A stretch of DNA of 64,000 bases from contig CADEFN010000005.1 of assembly GCA_902826615.1 (NCBI GenBank), positions 62,001 through 126,000 of the forward strand, read 5' to 3'. This document shows positions 36,203 to 44,864 of the stretch, in pieces (position 1 is the stretch's first letter; each line of letters begins with the position of its first letter). The position numbers and the translations under genes are program-made. The DNA comes from an uncultured Gemmatimonadota bacterium (GTDB lineage Bacteria > Gemmatimonadota > Gemmatimonadetes > Gemmatimonadales > Gemmatimonadaceae). Below the pieces are notes generated by a model, which was given only the letters and a program-made list of their open reading frames with translations, was not told where the DNA came from and did no database searches.

Positions 36203-36255
36203 CGAGACCATGACACTGTCGCGTGGTGACGTGCCCGCAACCCACACCGCCTGCC

Positions 36256-37530
36256 ATGCGCGGTAGCTCCTGGGCCCCGCGCGAGCGGTTCGACGTGGCA
36301 TGTGAGACACTCGAGGACGCCCTGCAGCAGCCGTGGCGCGAGGAGATCGCCGAGGGTGCGCCGCGTGGATCGGCGGATCCCGCCGCCTGGCTGCGGAACG
36401 GGATGCGGGCGCATCGGTTTCGTGCTGGCGGACGGGTGATCGACCTGTCACGCGCGGTTGGTGAGATGGACGATGCCACGCGCCGCGATGGCTTCCACAT
36501 TCTGCATGCATGGGACCCCGTGGCGCACCGCTTTCGGGAAGACAGCGCCCCGGTCTTACTCCTCACGCATGTGCGACCCGTGGTGGGGCAGAATGTGCGG
36601 CGGGAGCTGGCACTGCAGCTGGACACGTATTTCCTCTTTGTGTTGTCGCTGCTCGTTATGCGCGTCTGGGATGCCGACGATCCCGATGCCGCCATGGACC
36701 GCGTCTCGGCGCTGCTGGAGTTGTTGCAGGGGCCGCGCGGGAGTGGACGCTGGTTTGTTGTGGGGGTGCCCACCTTGCTCAGTCTGGCGATTGCGCAGTA
36801 CCAACCGGACGAGCGTGGCTATGACGAACTCCTGGCTCGGGTGCGTACACTCAATGCACATCACCAGCTGGAGCTGGCGCGTGTCAACGCCGCCAACTTC
36901 GGTGCGCATCTGCGCTGGGGTGCGCGCTGGATGTATGAGCGCGATATGGCCCGCATGCAGGCCGACAACGTGGTCGACTACCCGTGGGTGATGCACTCGG
37001 CATCGGTGCTGGCGCGTGAGTACGACCGCCTTGTCCAGGCCGGGGCCGACGCGTCAGGCACCACAGCGATCGCCGAAGGGTTGCTGCAGATTCTTTCCCC
37101 CGACCCTGGTGCCCTGCTGGACGACGTCGCACCAGCGGTGCTCGCCGCGCTCGAGGAGGAGCATCGCGAATGCCGGGAGACATTGTTCAGGCACAAGGCA
37201 AGACTCATCGGGGAGTTTGTCTCACTGCGCCCGGTGGTGCAGAAGTATTCTCCGCTGGGATTTCATTTCAACTTCCTGCATAACGTGCTCACTGCGGTGT
37301 TGTCACTGACACTGAGTGAGCCCACGCCCAACCTGCCGCTGAATGCGCTGCTGATGGGCGGTGTCCGTGCTGCGCGCCTTGCCGACTCCCCTGAGGTACT
37401 GGTCCACCAGCTGACGGGGTGGGCGAGTCATCCTTCGCGACTCGACACTCGGCGGGCCCCGTTGATGCTGCACGATGTGGCTTGGGGTGCCGAGTGTTGT
37501 GATTCGGTGATCGAGCGGTTGCGGGACTGA
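36256..37530 (+). CDS. unrecognised 424-residue protein after the CoA operon
   Basis: No family is recognised. ATG 36256 starts MRGSSWAPRERFD. The protein is Ala/Leu/Arg rich and looks mainly helical, with a hydrophobic stretch that could be a buried helix (LDTYFLFVLSLLVMRVW) but no signal peptide. Other marked segments are SGRWFVVGVPTLLSL, YSPLGFHFNFLHNVLTAVL and WGAECCDSVIERL. It lies 53 bases after the CoA-transferase on the same strand and may be the last gene of that operon. The base composition matches its neighbours. It is clearly coding; function is unknown. Confidence 0.75.
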   Translation: MRGSSWAPRERFDVACETLEDALQQPWREEIAEGAPRGSADPAAWLRNGMRAHRFRAGGRVIDLSRAVGEMDDATRRDGFHILHAWDPVAHRFREDSAPVLLLTHVRPVVGQNVRRELALQLDTYFLFVLSLLVMRVWDADDPDAAMDRVSALLELLQGPRGSGRWFVVGVPTLLSLAIAQYQPDERGYDELLARVRTLNAHHQLELARVNAANFGAHLRWGARWMYERDMARMQADNVVDYPWVMHSASVLAREYDRLVQAGADASGTTAIAEGLLQILSPDPGALLDDVAPAVLAALEEEHRECRETLFRHKARLIGEFVSLRPVVQKYSPLGFHFNFLHNVLTAVLSLTLSEPTPNLPLNALLMGGVRAARLADSPEVLVHQLTGWASHPSRLDTRRAPLMLHDVAWGAECCDSVIERLRD

Positions 37531-37750
37531 GAGGCGCGTTCATCGCCGCCACCTCGAGCACCGCCACACCGACATATGACGGTGCGTACTCCGAGGTCCC
37601 TGTACCGTCGACAGAGCGGCGCAGTATTCGACCGGTGACGCTCCCGGTCCGGTAACGCGACTCGTCCGTCGCCATTGCGTCCGGTCCCATGGCCGCGCCC
37701 CGGGCGCGGGTGACGAGGGTCGAACGGGCGACCTCTTACAAGGAGCATAG

Positions 37751-38362
37751 ATGCGTCGCGTTGTGTGCGCGTTGTTCGTCGGGATCGCGTCGGTCGCGCA
37801 AGCGCAGGACTCCCTGCCGCCCCCTAGTGCACTGAGCTGGGGCGCAGGGGGTGGTGGTTCGCGTACCGGAGGCCGAGGTGCAAGCGGGGGCGAGTGGTAT
37901 TTTTCGCTCCAGCTGCAGTGGCTTCCCACCGGGAGCAGAAACGGATGGAGGGTGGAGCTGTCAAACGACGTTGAGGACGTGACCTACCGGCACGGGCCAT
38001 CCTGCCCTTCGTGCGTAACCTCCTCCAGCCTGAGCGCGGGTTCCGCTGGCGGCATGGTCAGCTGGGTGCACGAGTGGCGCCCAAACAGCAGGGTGCGGCC
38101 ATACACTGTCCTGGGGATGGGAGTGTTCCAGGGAGACCGCATCCTTCGTCCTGGAAGCTGTGCCGTCCGCCCCTGCCAGCGCTCTGAGTTTCAGCAGCCC
38201 GAGGATCTGCGCGGGATTGGCCTCGCTCGGGCCATGGGTGTCGGGATGAGCGTGTCGGCCAAGCGCATGGTGCTCTTTGGCGAACTCAGGGGATCGTACA
38301 TCGGTGGGGATGGGTCACGCGGTACCGATGGGCTGGTGATCGGGGCGAGGTTCCGTCAGTAA
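37751..38362 (+). CDS. small outer-membrane beta-barrel-like protein
   Basis: A 203-residue protein with signal peptide MRRVVCALFVGIASVAQAQ and a good AAGGAG upstream of ATG 37751. After a Gly-rich segment come alternating amphipathic strands (EWYFSLQLQWLP, GWRVELSNDVEDVTY, RPYTVLGMGVFQG) and a final strand LVIGARFRQ, in the style of OmpA/OmpX-like porin barrels. A Cys pair in GPSCPSC and another in SCAVRPC may form disulfides in loops. No specific role can be assigned. It stands alone, with 220 bases on each side. Confidence 0.7.
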   Translation: MRRVVCALFVGIASVAQAQDSLPPPSALSWGAGGGGSRTGGRGASGGEWYFSLQLQWLPTGSRNGWRVELSNDVEDVTYRHGPSCPSCVTSSSLSAGSAGGMVSWVHEWRPNSRVRPYTVLGMGVFQGDRILRPGSCAVRPCQRSEFQQPEDLRGIGLARAMGVGMSVSAKRMVLFGELRGSYIGGDGSRGTDGLVIGARFRQ

Positions 38363-38585
38363 TTCTGAAACAAACCGTCTCACCTGCTCACCTGCGGCGG
38401 ACACGACGCCAAGCAGGGCCGTACGACCACCCGTGCTCGCCAGATAAAGTGTTCACGGGCAGCGTGGATATCGCAGGATCCGGCCGATTACCAGGCCGTG
38501 CTCGCTTCCCGTAATCACCAGCTCGCTGGCGCGGGTTAGGTCGTCGCGGTAATGTCGTACTATCGCAGTTTCCCCTGTCCCAACG

Positions 38586-40355
38586 ATGCATCGAAGAGCT
38601 GATGGCAGTCTGACTGGTCGGGGAGTCTTCGTGCGTGTGGTGGCGTTTGGCCTCGCCGTTGGACTGCTGGCTGCCGCCTGTCAGGTCGCCTGGCAGGTGG
38701 GGTGGGCGGTACTCGGGCACCGCGTGGTTTTTGTCTCGCGCGACGCCCCGTGGATGGCGCCAATCGGCTGGCTTGTCTTCACCCTCGGTGTGTCGGTGCC
38801 ACTTGGCGCCGTCGCAGCGCTCGTCGCTGCCCGCTGGTCGATCGGCGTTGCGACGGGCGTGCTGGTGGGCCTCGGCGTCCTCGTCTTCATGCTGCGCACC
38901 GACGCCATCGCGCTCTGGGCCTGCTTCCTGGTAGCGGCAGGTGCCGGCGTGCGCTGCGGGACTCTCGTCATGCTGCATCCCGGCACGGCCGGGCGAGTGG
39001 TACGTTGGGCCGCGTTAGGTTCACTGGCGACCCTGGCGACGCTTGAGGGTGCCATGCGATGGCGCGCGAACTCGCCGCCGAGCCGCGAACTCGCCACCAC
39101 GCAGGGCAGGCCGAGCATCGTGCTCATCGTCCTCGATGTCGTTCGGGCCGTCAGCCTCAGCACGTACGGTTTCGATCAGGAGACGTCGCCCTTCCTGAGC
39201 CAACTGGCGAGCGAGGGACTCCTCGTCGAGCGCGCGCTCTCGCCGTCACCGTGGACCCTTCCGTCGCACGCCACGATGTTCACTGGTCGTTACGCTCCCG
39301 CCTCCGGCGTGGGCTTTCGTCAGGCGCTGCCGGAGGAGCTGCCGACGCTGGCAGAGGTGCTGCGGGGACAGGGGTACGCGACTGGTGGTTTTACGGCCAA
39401 TGCGACCTACACGGCGTGGGATTCCGGGCTGTCCCGCGGCTTTGACATCTATCACGATTACCGGCAGACGCTCCTGCAAGCGACTCTGAGCGCATGGGTG
39501 TGGCAGGTTGGCAAACTGCACGATGCGCTTCGGGCCACCGGGGGTCTGCGCAGGCGACTCGGAGGGCTTCGTTATGGCTCCTGGCGGATTCCCCCCAACC
39601 TGTCCTTTGACGTAAAGACAGGCGATCTGGTCGCCGACGACTTCCTCGACTGGCAGCGGCAACTCCCTGCGGGGCGCCCGTTCTTTGCGTTCCTGAACAT
39701 GTTCGATGCCCATGTCCCAAGGCACGCCCCGCCCGAGTACCTGCAGCGGCTGCGGGACTCCGTGCCGGATCGGAAGCAGTATCACGGCGCGATCGCGTAC
39801 ATGGATGCGCAGGTTGAGCGCATCGCCGATTCGCTGCGTGTTCGTGGCGTGCTGGATTCGACGATCTTCGTGGTCGTCGCAGATCACGGCGAACTCTTTG
39901 GCGAGCGGCAGTATTGGGGACACACCTGGGTGGTTGATCGCGACCTGTTGTGGGTTCCGTTGGTGATCCGCTACCCCGGCCGCATCGGCGCGGGGACGCG
40001 GCTCACGGGGCCTGCCTCGCTCCGGGATCTCCCGGCGACCTTGCTCGACCTGGCCAGTACTCCGGGGGGCCTCCCGGGGTCGTCGCTCTTTCGGCCGGTG
40101 GAGCGAAGCCCGGCGTTTGCCTACCTGCATCAGGCCATCAATCCCCACGAGGGCCAACCAAATGCGCCGGGCGCGGTGTCGACGGTGATTCTGGACACGC
40201 TGCAGTACATCCGGTATCCCAGCGGCCAGGAAATGTTCGTCGGCCTCGGGGACATCAGGCACACCGGGAACCTCCTCGGAATGGCCACATTCGCCGACGT
40301 TCTCGCGCGAGCTCGGCACCTGACGGACTCCCTGGCAAGGAACCGGGCGCCGTAA
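38586..40355 (+). CDS. membrane-anchored sulfatase-superfamily protein
   Basis: A 589-residue protein. About five membrane helices occupy residues 12-160 (for example VRVVAFGLAVGLLAAACQV, GWLVFTLGVSVPLGAVAAL). The exported catalytic domain is PF00884-like: VLIVLDVVRAVSLSTYGF with the metal-binding Asp, WTLPSHATMFTG with Thr rather than Cys/Ser at the nucleophile site, and VVVADHGELFGERQYWGH for the second metal site. The Thr and membrane anchor suggest a phosphoglycerol- or phosphoethanolamine-transferase-like enzyme rather than a formylglycine sulfatase. Nearby membrane glycosyltransferases support a surface-glycan role; that is inference. Confidence 0.85.
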   Translation: MHRRADGSLTGRGVFVRVVAFGLAVGLLAAACQVAWQVGWAVLGHRVVFVSRDAPWMAPIGWLVFTLGVSVPLGAVAALVAARWSIGVATGVLVGLGVLVFMLRTDAIALWACFLVAAGAGVRCGTLVMLHPGTAGRVVRWAALGSLATLATLEGAMRWRANSPPSRELATTQGRPSIVLIVLDVVRAVSLSTYGFDQETSPFLSQLASEGLLVERALSPSPWTLPSHATMFTGRYAPASGVGFRQALPEELPTLAEVLRGQGYATGGFTANATYTAWDSGLSRGFDIYHDYRQTLLQATLSAWVWQVGKLHDALRATGGLRRRLGGLRYGSWRIPPNLSFDVKTGDLVADDFLDWQRQLPAGRPFFAFLNMFDAHVPRHAPPEYLQRLRDSVPDRKQYHGAIAYMDAQVERIADSLRVRGVLDSTIFVVVADHGELFGERQYWGHTWVVDRDLLWVPLVIRYPGRIGAGTRLTGPASLRDLPATLLDLASTPGGLPGSSLFRPVERSPAFAYLHQAINPHEGQPNAPGAVSTVILDTLQYIRYPSGQEMFVGLGDIRHTGNLLGMATFADVLARARHLTDSLARNRAP

Positions 40356-40803
40356 GCGCCGCCAGGGAAGCATCCGGTTGTTGGTCCTGCTACGACTGCG
40401 TACCGAGTGTAGGTAGCCGGTCCTGGCTGCGCCGACGCTTGAGCTCCGAGTATGAGGGGCGCTGCCTACACTCCTGAAGCCGCCGTCGGGATCCCGGCGA
40501 CGGTGGGGTCGCCGTACGGCCTGAGGCACGCATGCAGACAATCGGTTGGCCCGCCGTGACGCCGGCGGAACGGCGCGGATAGGCATTTCGCCGTTGGGCG
40601 GCACGGAGTAATTGATGCGAGGAACCAACAGGTTGGCTCGACGTGCGACAGTTGCAGTCCGGCGCTAGTGAGGTCCTCGGGGAATACGTTCCGGGCGAAG
40701 CACCGGCGGCTATGGCAGCTGCCGCTTTGTTCGGGACCCTTCGGGACCCCAAAGAGGCAGAACTGCCGCACAAGCGGGCTCGGCCGCAGAGGTCCGCTTC
40801 TTG
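40356..40803. other. intergenic stretch, no gene seen
   Basis: About 450 bases between the sulfatase-like and GT39-like genes. Open frames on both strands are Arg/Ser/Pro-rich phantoms without motifs. I see no tRNA, terminator with a T-run, or insertion sequence. Confidence 0.55.
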
Positions 40804-40819
40804 CGTGACGTGCGTCACG
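40804..40819. promoter_or_regulatory. perfect inverted repeat before the GT39-like gene
   Basis: CGTGACG (40804-40810), TG, CGTCACG (40813-40819): a 7+7 palindrome ending one base before the ATG at 40821. It could be an operator or a leader hairpin that affects translation. There is no independent support for either role. Confidence 0.3.
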
Positions 40820-40820
40820 T

Positions 40821-42404
40821 ATGTGGCGCGTCAAGACCCCCCAAGTCCCGCTGAGTATCCCGGATGTGGCCGCGCTGGGCGCCATCGGGACTATTCTGGC
40901 TCTTCTCGGGACTGCCTTGGCCGGTTGGCCGCCGCCATTGGTTCACGACGAGTTTGCCTACTTGCTGGCTGGCGAGACGCTGGCGCTTGGCCGCCTCGCC
41001 AACCCTGCGCCGGCCTCGCCGGAGTTCTTCGAGACCTTCCACATCCTTGTCTCGCCGACCTACGCCGCGAAGTACCTCCCCGGATACGGGGTCATGCTTG
41101 GCCTCGGCTACCTGACCACCAACTCGTACCGTGCTGGGCACTTCCTGACGGTCGGCGTGTCCGTCGCCGCTCTCGCCTGGGGCCTGGCGCCATTCGTCCC
41201 TCGCTGGGCGGCACGCGTGGCGACCCTGCTCTTCGCGCTGGCCATCGCGGGCAGTCAGATCGCAACGGGCTTCTGGCCCACCGCTCTTTCCATGGCGGGA
41301 ATCTTTCTCGTCGTGGGCGGATGGCTTCGCCTCAGGCGCGGCGCCGAGGTGACTGCAGCACTGGCGGCGGGCATCGGTGCGTCTTTCGTCGCCCTCACGC
41401 GGCCGTTCGAAGGATTTCTTATCTGCCTCCCGCTGGCCCTCGACATCCTCCGACGGATGTGGCTGTGGTATCGGGAGGGTAAGCCCGCCATGGTGTGGCG
41501 CGTGGCCGGGGCCGCAGGCGCCCCGCTCCTCCTAGCGAGCGCCCTGCTCCTGGCCCACAACCACGCGACGACCGGACGATGGACGTCGCTCGCGTACACG
41601 ACGTACGAGCGCGCCGCCTTCGGCGCGCCGCCCTTCGTTTGGCAGCAGCCAAACCCAGGCCCTGCGCCAACCCGCGTCACGGAGGTCGTCCGAGCAAGGG
41701 AGGATCTCGCTCGGTACGCGGCCTTGCGGCAGGACCCGGCCCGCACCCTGCGCGATCGCGTGCTGCATGCCGCGACCTACTACGGCACAGCGATTACCAT
41801 CGCCCTCGCTCTTTTTTCCGCGGCAGCTCTCGGCCTGCCGGGAAGCATTGCCGTATGGAGTGCCATCGCCCTGGGCTGCGCCGCGGCGATCCTCAGCAGC
41901 AACTTCAATCCGCACTACGTGGGTCCCCTCCTCGCGGTAGTGTGGATTGTGGCCGCCCGAGGCTACGCGCGTGTCGCGCAGCGATGGTCGAGGTTCGCGC
42001 ACGCCTCCGTCGCTGCCTTCCTGATCGTCGCGGCCGCACGGCACGCCTTTGCCACCGCCACCCGGATCGACCCGGTCGCATGGTCGCGCCAACGTGCGGC
42101 GCTCGAGGAGCAGGTGCGCCGTCAGCCCGGGCAGCACGTGATCTTTGTGCGGTACCTCCCTTCCTATTCCTCAAAGATGGAATGGGTTCAGAATGGCGCG
42201 AACCTCGAGGGCACACGGGTCTTGTGGGTGCACGACCGGGGCGACTCGGCTAATGCCGCGCTGCTGGCCCGCATGCAGGGTCGTCAGGGCTGGATCCTAC
42301 CGATGGGTCCGCGAACCGGGAGCGCACCGCAGCCAACGCCCTACTTCGTTGATGGCGGCGGGCCTCACGTGCCTGCGAACCTGAAGTCGCGAACGGGCGG
42401 CTAG
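40821..42404 (+). CDS. GT39/ArnT-like membrane glycosyltransferase
   Basis: A 527-residue polytopic membrane protein with about ten helices (for example ALGAIGTILALLGTALAGW, AARVATLLFALAIAGSQ, ITIALALFSAAALGL). The first outer loop carries VHDEFAYLLAGETLALGRLA with the Asp-Glu pair typical of lipid-linked sugar transferases of the PMT/ArnT clan, followed by HILVSPTYAAKYLPGYG. The C-terminus is a soluble outer domain of about 110 residues. It would use polyprenyl-phosphate sugars to glycosylate an envelope target. Substrate and acceptor are unknown. It neighbours another membrane glycan protein, with a 400-base gap between them. Confidence 0.78.
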   Translation: MWRVKTPQVPLSIPDVAALGAIGTILALLGTALAGWPPPLVHDEFAYLLAGETLALGRLANPAPASPEFFETFHILVSPTYAAKYLPGYGVMLGLGYLTTNSYRAGHFLTVGVSVAALAWGLAPFVPRWAARVATLLFALAIAGSQIATGFWPTALSMAGIFLVVGGWLRLRRGAEVTAALAAGIGASFVALTRPFEGFLICLPLALDILRRMWLWYREGKPAMVWRVAGAAGAPLLLASALLLAHNHATTGRWTSLAYTTYERAAFGAPPFVWQQPNPGPAPTRVTEVVRAREDLARYAALRQDPARTLRDRVLHAATYYGTAITIALALFSAAALGLPGSIAVWSAIALGCAAAILSSNFNPHYVGPLLAVVWIVAARGYARVAQRWSRFAHASVAAFLIVAAARHAFATATRIDPVAWSRQRAALEEQVRRQPGQHVIFVRYLPSYSSKMEWVQNGANLEGTRVLWVHDRGDSANAALLARMQGRQGWILPMGPRTGSAPQPTPYFVDGGGPHVPANLKSRTGG

Positions 42405-42759
42405 GCGATCGCGGCCAGCGCGCGATGGCTGGCAGTCCTACGGAAGCCGTGCTGGTGAGGCAACGTCGCGACTGCCTCGATTCTCCGCAGCCGGCCGAGC
42501 GACCGATGGCATCCCACACGGCAGTGCCAATTGGCATCATCGGCGGGCCGGTCCGGCACGCGATCGTTCGCGACAATGGGCTGCAAAGTTGGTTTATGAC
42601 AAACTGGTACTTGCGGCACTGCGTGCGCGCGCCAAGTTGCAAGGCATGGCAAGCACGGAGACCGTCGACTATCCGCCGTTTGGTGGCAGCGCCCCGCGAC
42701 CGTTCTTCTCGTGGGACGTCCCCTCCCGGGTGCACGCAGAGTCGTTTGCGCGTGTTTGA
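42405..42759 (+). pseudogene. possible gene remnant, frameshifted
   Basis: In the frame ending with TGA at 42757-42759, the last 55 or so codons look coding (WAAKLVYDKLVLAALRARA, DYPPFGGSAPRPFFSWDVPS), but no start precedes them except an internal ATG at 42646, which would give 37 residues. A second frame (ATG 42425) looks plausible only in its first half (SHTAVPIGIIGGPVRHAIV). The two halves would join if there were a frameshift near 42590. I do not recognise the parent protein. It could equally be non-coding spacer. The rest of 42760-42812 holds nothing visible. Confidence 0.3.
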
Positions 42760-42812
42760 AGGTCGCTTACCCGCCCTGTGACAGGCGGAACGGAAGCGGT
42801 GCGGTCGCGTAG

Positions 42813-44747
42813 ATGACCGGCCTCCTCGCACTGGCAGTCTCAGCTGTCGCCGGTCCCACACTCATCATGGGATCGTGGCTTGTGCTGACCCTCGTGATGA
42901 CCGGCCTCGGGCTGCTCGTCCGGCGGCGTCTTGGAGCGACGGATCGTCCCACCCTGCTCGACTGGTGGACCAACGCCTGGGTGGGAGTCGTTGTCAGCCT
43001 CGGCATCCTGCAGTTGTGGCATCTCGCCCGGCCGATCACGCCCCTGGCCACGGCCGTGCTGGGTGTGCTTTCCGTCGTTGGATGGATGCACGCTCCACGT
43101 GAAAGGATCCCTGACGGGCTTCGCACGTTCGTCGTGGGCCATCCGACCTCGACCCTTGCCATTGTCCTGGTGGCCTTTTGGGCGGCCAACCGTTGCACCG
43201 CGGCGGTTAGCCTGTACGACAGCGGCATGTACCACATCCCCGCCGTCGAATGGGCCAAGCAACTCGCCATCGTACCGGGCCTCGGGAACCTCCACGGTCG
43301 CCTCGCCTTCAATGGCTCATCTTTTCTGCTCGCGGCCGCTATCGATCACGGACCTCTGTCCAATGGGGCGAGCCACGTCCTGAACGGCTGGCTCCTCATG
43401 CTGGTGCTGACCGAGGCACTGGTACGGGGCGCCCGCTGCCTGCGCGGTGAAGTGTTCGCGGTCGGGGACGTGATGATGTGCGCGTGGATTCCAGCCCTCA
43501 TTACCACGCTGGCCCGCGACGACGCCGCGAGCCTTTCGACCGACCTCACGGTAAGCCTCCTCCTGATGGCGACGGCGGTTCGATTCGTCGAGGCACTGGG
43601 AAGTCCGCCCGACGTTGTGCGTCGAGACGGTGTCGCTCGCGACATCCTGATCCTCCTCGCTGGGAGCATCGTCATAAAGCTGAGCGCAGTGGTCTTTGCG
43701 GTCGTGGCGGGCGCTATGGTGGTGTGGCGGCACGTACAGGGTCTCGAGGGGTCCGCCCGCCTTCGAGCGGTGACGAATCTGCTCGTGTGGCCGAGCATCT
43801 TAGTGCTCACATGGATGGGCCGCGGCGCCGTCATCAGCGGATATCTCCTGTACCCGTCTTCACTGCTGTCCCTGCCGGTAAGCTGGCGGGTTCCGGCCGA
43901 GCAGGTGGCCGCTGAGGCCGCCTGGGTGGTCCAAAGCGCTCGCCACCTGAACTCGCGAACCTATGGCGTCGGGCTCGACTGGGTTGGTCCCTGGATGCTG
44001 CGCATCTTTTCAAAGGACTTCCTGCTGCTCGATGTGGCGGCCCCCGTCGTACTGGTCGCGGTTGCGCTGGCGTGGGGATCCCTGCTGCGGCGTGCCACAG
44101 GCCCCCGACGCGCGCCATGGTGGTACGCCGTCCCGGTCGGAGCCTCGCTGGCGTTCTGGTTCGTGACCGCTCCACATCCTCGCTTCGGGCACGCCCTGTT
44201 CTGGATCGGCGCCGGGTTGGCCGTCGCATGGGCGTTCGAACGAGGGCGATCGTCCGATCGCCTTGCGGTACCCGCGCGTTGGGGTCTCGGGGTTGGCGTC
44301 GCAATCACGACGGTGGTCCTGTTCTCGGTGCAGGTCCGTGCCAAGGGCCCGTCTCATTTTGAGCCGTATACCTGGAGGTGGCTGGCGTCTCCCGTTTTCG
44401 TGATTCCGGCGCCAGGCGTTGTCCTTCACCCAATGCCAACGGCACGCGTCAGCCAATTCCGTTCTGACTACGGAGTGGAATTGCAGGTCCCCACGAACGA
44501 CAACCTCTGCTGGAACGCCGCGCTGCTGTGCACGCCCCATCCTGCCCCGAACATCGCCTTCCGCCACGGCGCAGCGGTCTCCGGAGGATTTGTCGCACGC
44601 GGGCCCTGGCGCGCGCAGCGGTTCCCGAATCCCGTGACGCCAGGCTTCGTGGAGTTCCTGCGCTGTCGCCAGCGCGCGGGGTCGACAGGGGAGCCGCGGG
44701 CCTGCCTGCGCCTTGCGGCCCGGCCGCCCGCCCTGGGCTCACGTTAG
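42813..44747 (+). CDS. LIC_10190-like polytopic membrane protein
   Basis: A 644-residue membrane protein with ten or more predicted helices. The segment SLYDSGMYHIPAVEWAKQ followed by VPGLGNLHGRLAFNGSSF closely resembles the core of the LIC_10190 family of surface-polysaccharide-linked membrane proteins. The C-terminal 150 residues are exported and contain Cys (NLCWNAALLCTPH). Such proteins are thought to act in lipopolysaccharide or exopolysaccharide assembly, perhaps as lipid-linked sugar transferases. The stop is TAG within CGTTAG. It follows the GT39-like gene on the same strand. Confidence 0.7.
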   Translation: MTGLLALAVSAVAGPTLIMGSWLVLTLVMTGLGLLVRRRLGATDRPTLLDWWTNAWVGVVVSLGILQLWHLARPITPLATAVLGVLSVVGWMHAPRERIPDGLRTFVVGHPTSTLAIVLVAFWAANRCTAAVSLYDSGMYHIPAVEWAKQLAIVPGLGNLHGRLAFNGSSFLLAAAIDHGPLSNGASHVLNGWLLMLVLTEALVRGARCLRGEVFAVGDVMMCAWIPALITTLARDDAASLSTDLTVSLLLMATAVRFVEALGSPPDVVRRDGVARDILILLAGSIVIKLSAVVFAVVAGAMVVWRHVQGLEGSARLRAVTNLLVWPSILVLTWMGRGAVISGYLLYPSSLLSLPVSWRVPAEQVAAEAAWVVQSARHLNSRTYGVGLDWVGPWMLRIFSKDFLLLDVAAPVVLVAVALAWGSLLRRATGPRRAPWWYAVPVGASLAFWFVTAPHPRFGHALFWIGAGLAVAWAFERGRSSDRLAVPARWGLGVGVAITTVVLFSVQVRAKGPSHFEPYTWRWLASPVFVIPAPGVVLHPMPTARVSQFRSDYGVELQVPTNDNLCWNAALLCTPHPAPNIAFRHGAAVSGGFVARGPWRAQRFPNPVTPGFVEFLRCRQRAGSTGEPRACLRLAARPPALGSR

Positions 44748-44864
44748 TTCTGTTGCGGCGCAGTGCCCCGACCAGCCCGCGGGTGATGAGGAACTGCCGG
44801 CGCTTGACGCACTGCCGCTGGAGCGCTCACAGCGGCGGCTTCAACTAGAGCGAGCGAACCCGGT

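Noticed and set aside
39246-40628. 460-codon minus-strand frame
   Set aside because: Antisense to the sulfatase-like gene, which has clear catalytic motifs and membrane helices.
40390-40885. Minus-strand frames of about 140 codons in the 40.4-40.8 kb gap
   Set aside because: Arg/Ser/Pro-rich with no motif, and one overlaps the start of the GT39-like gene.
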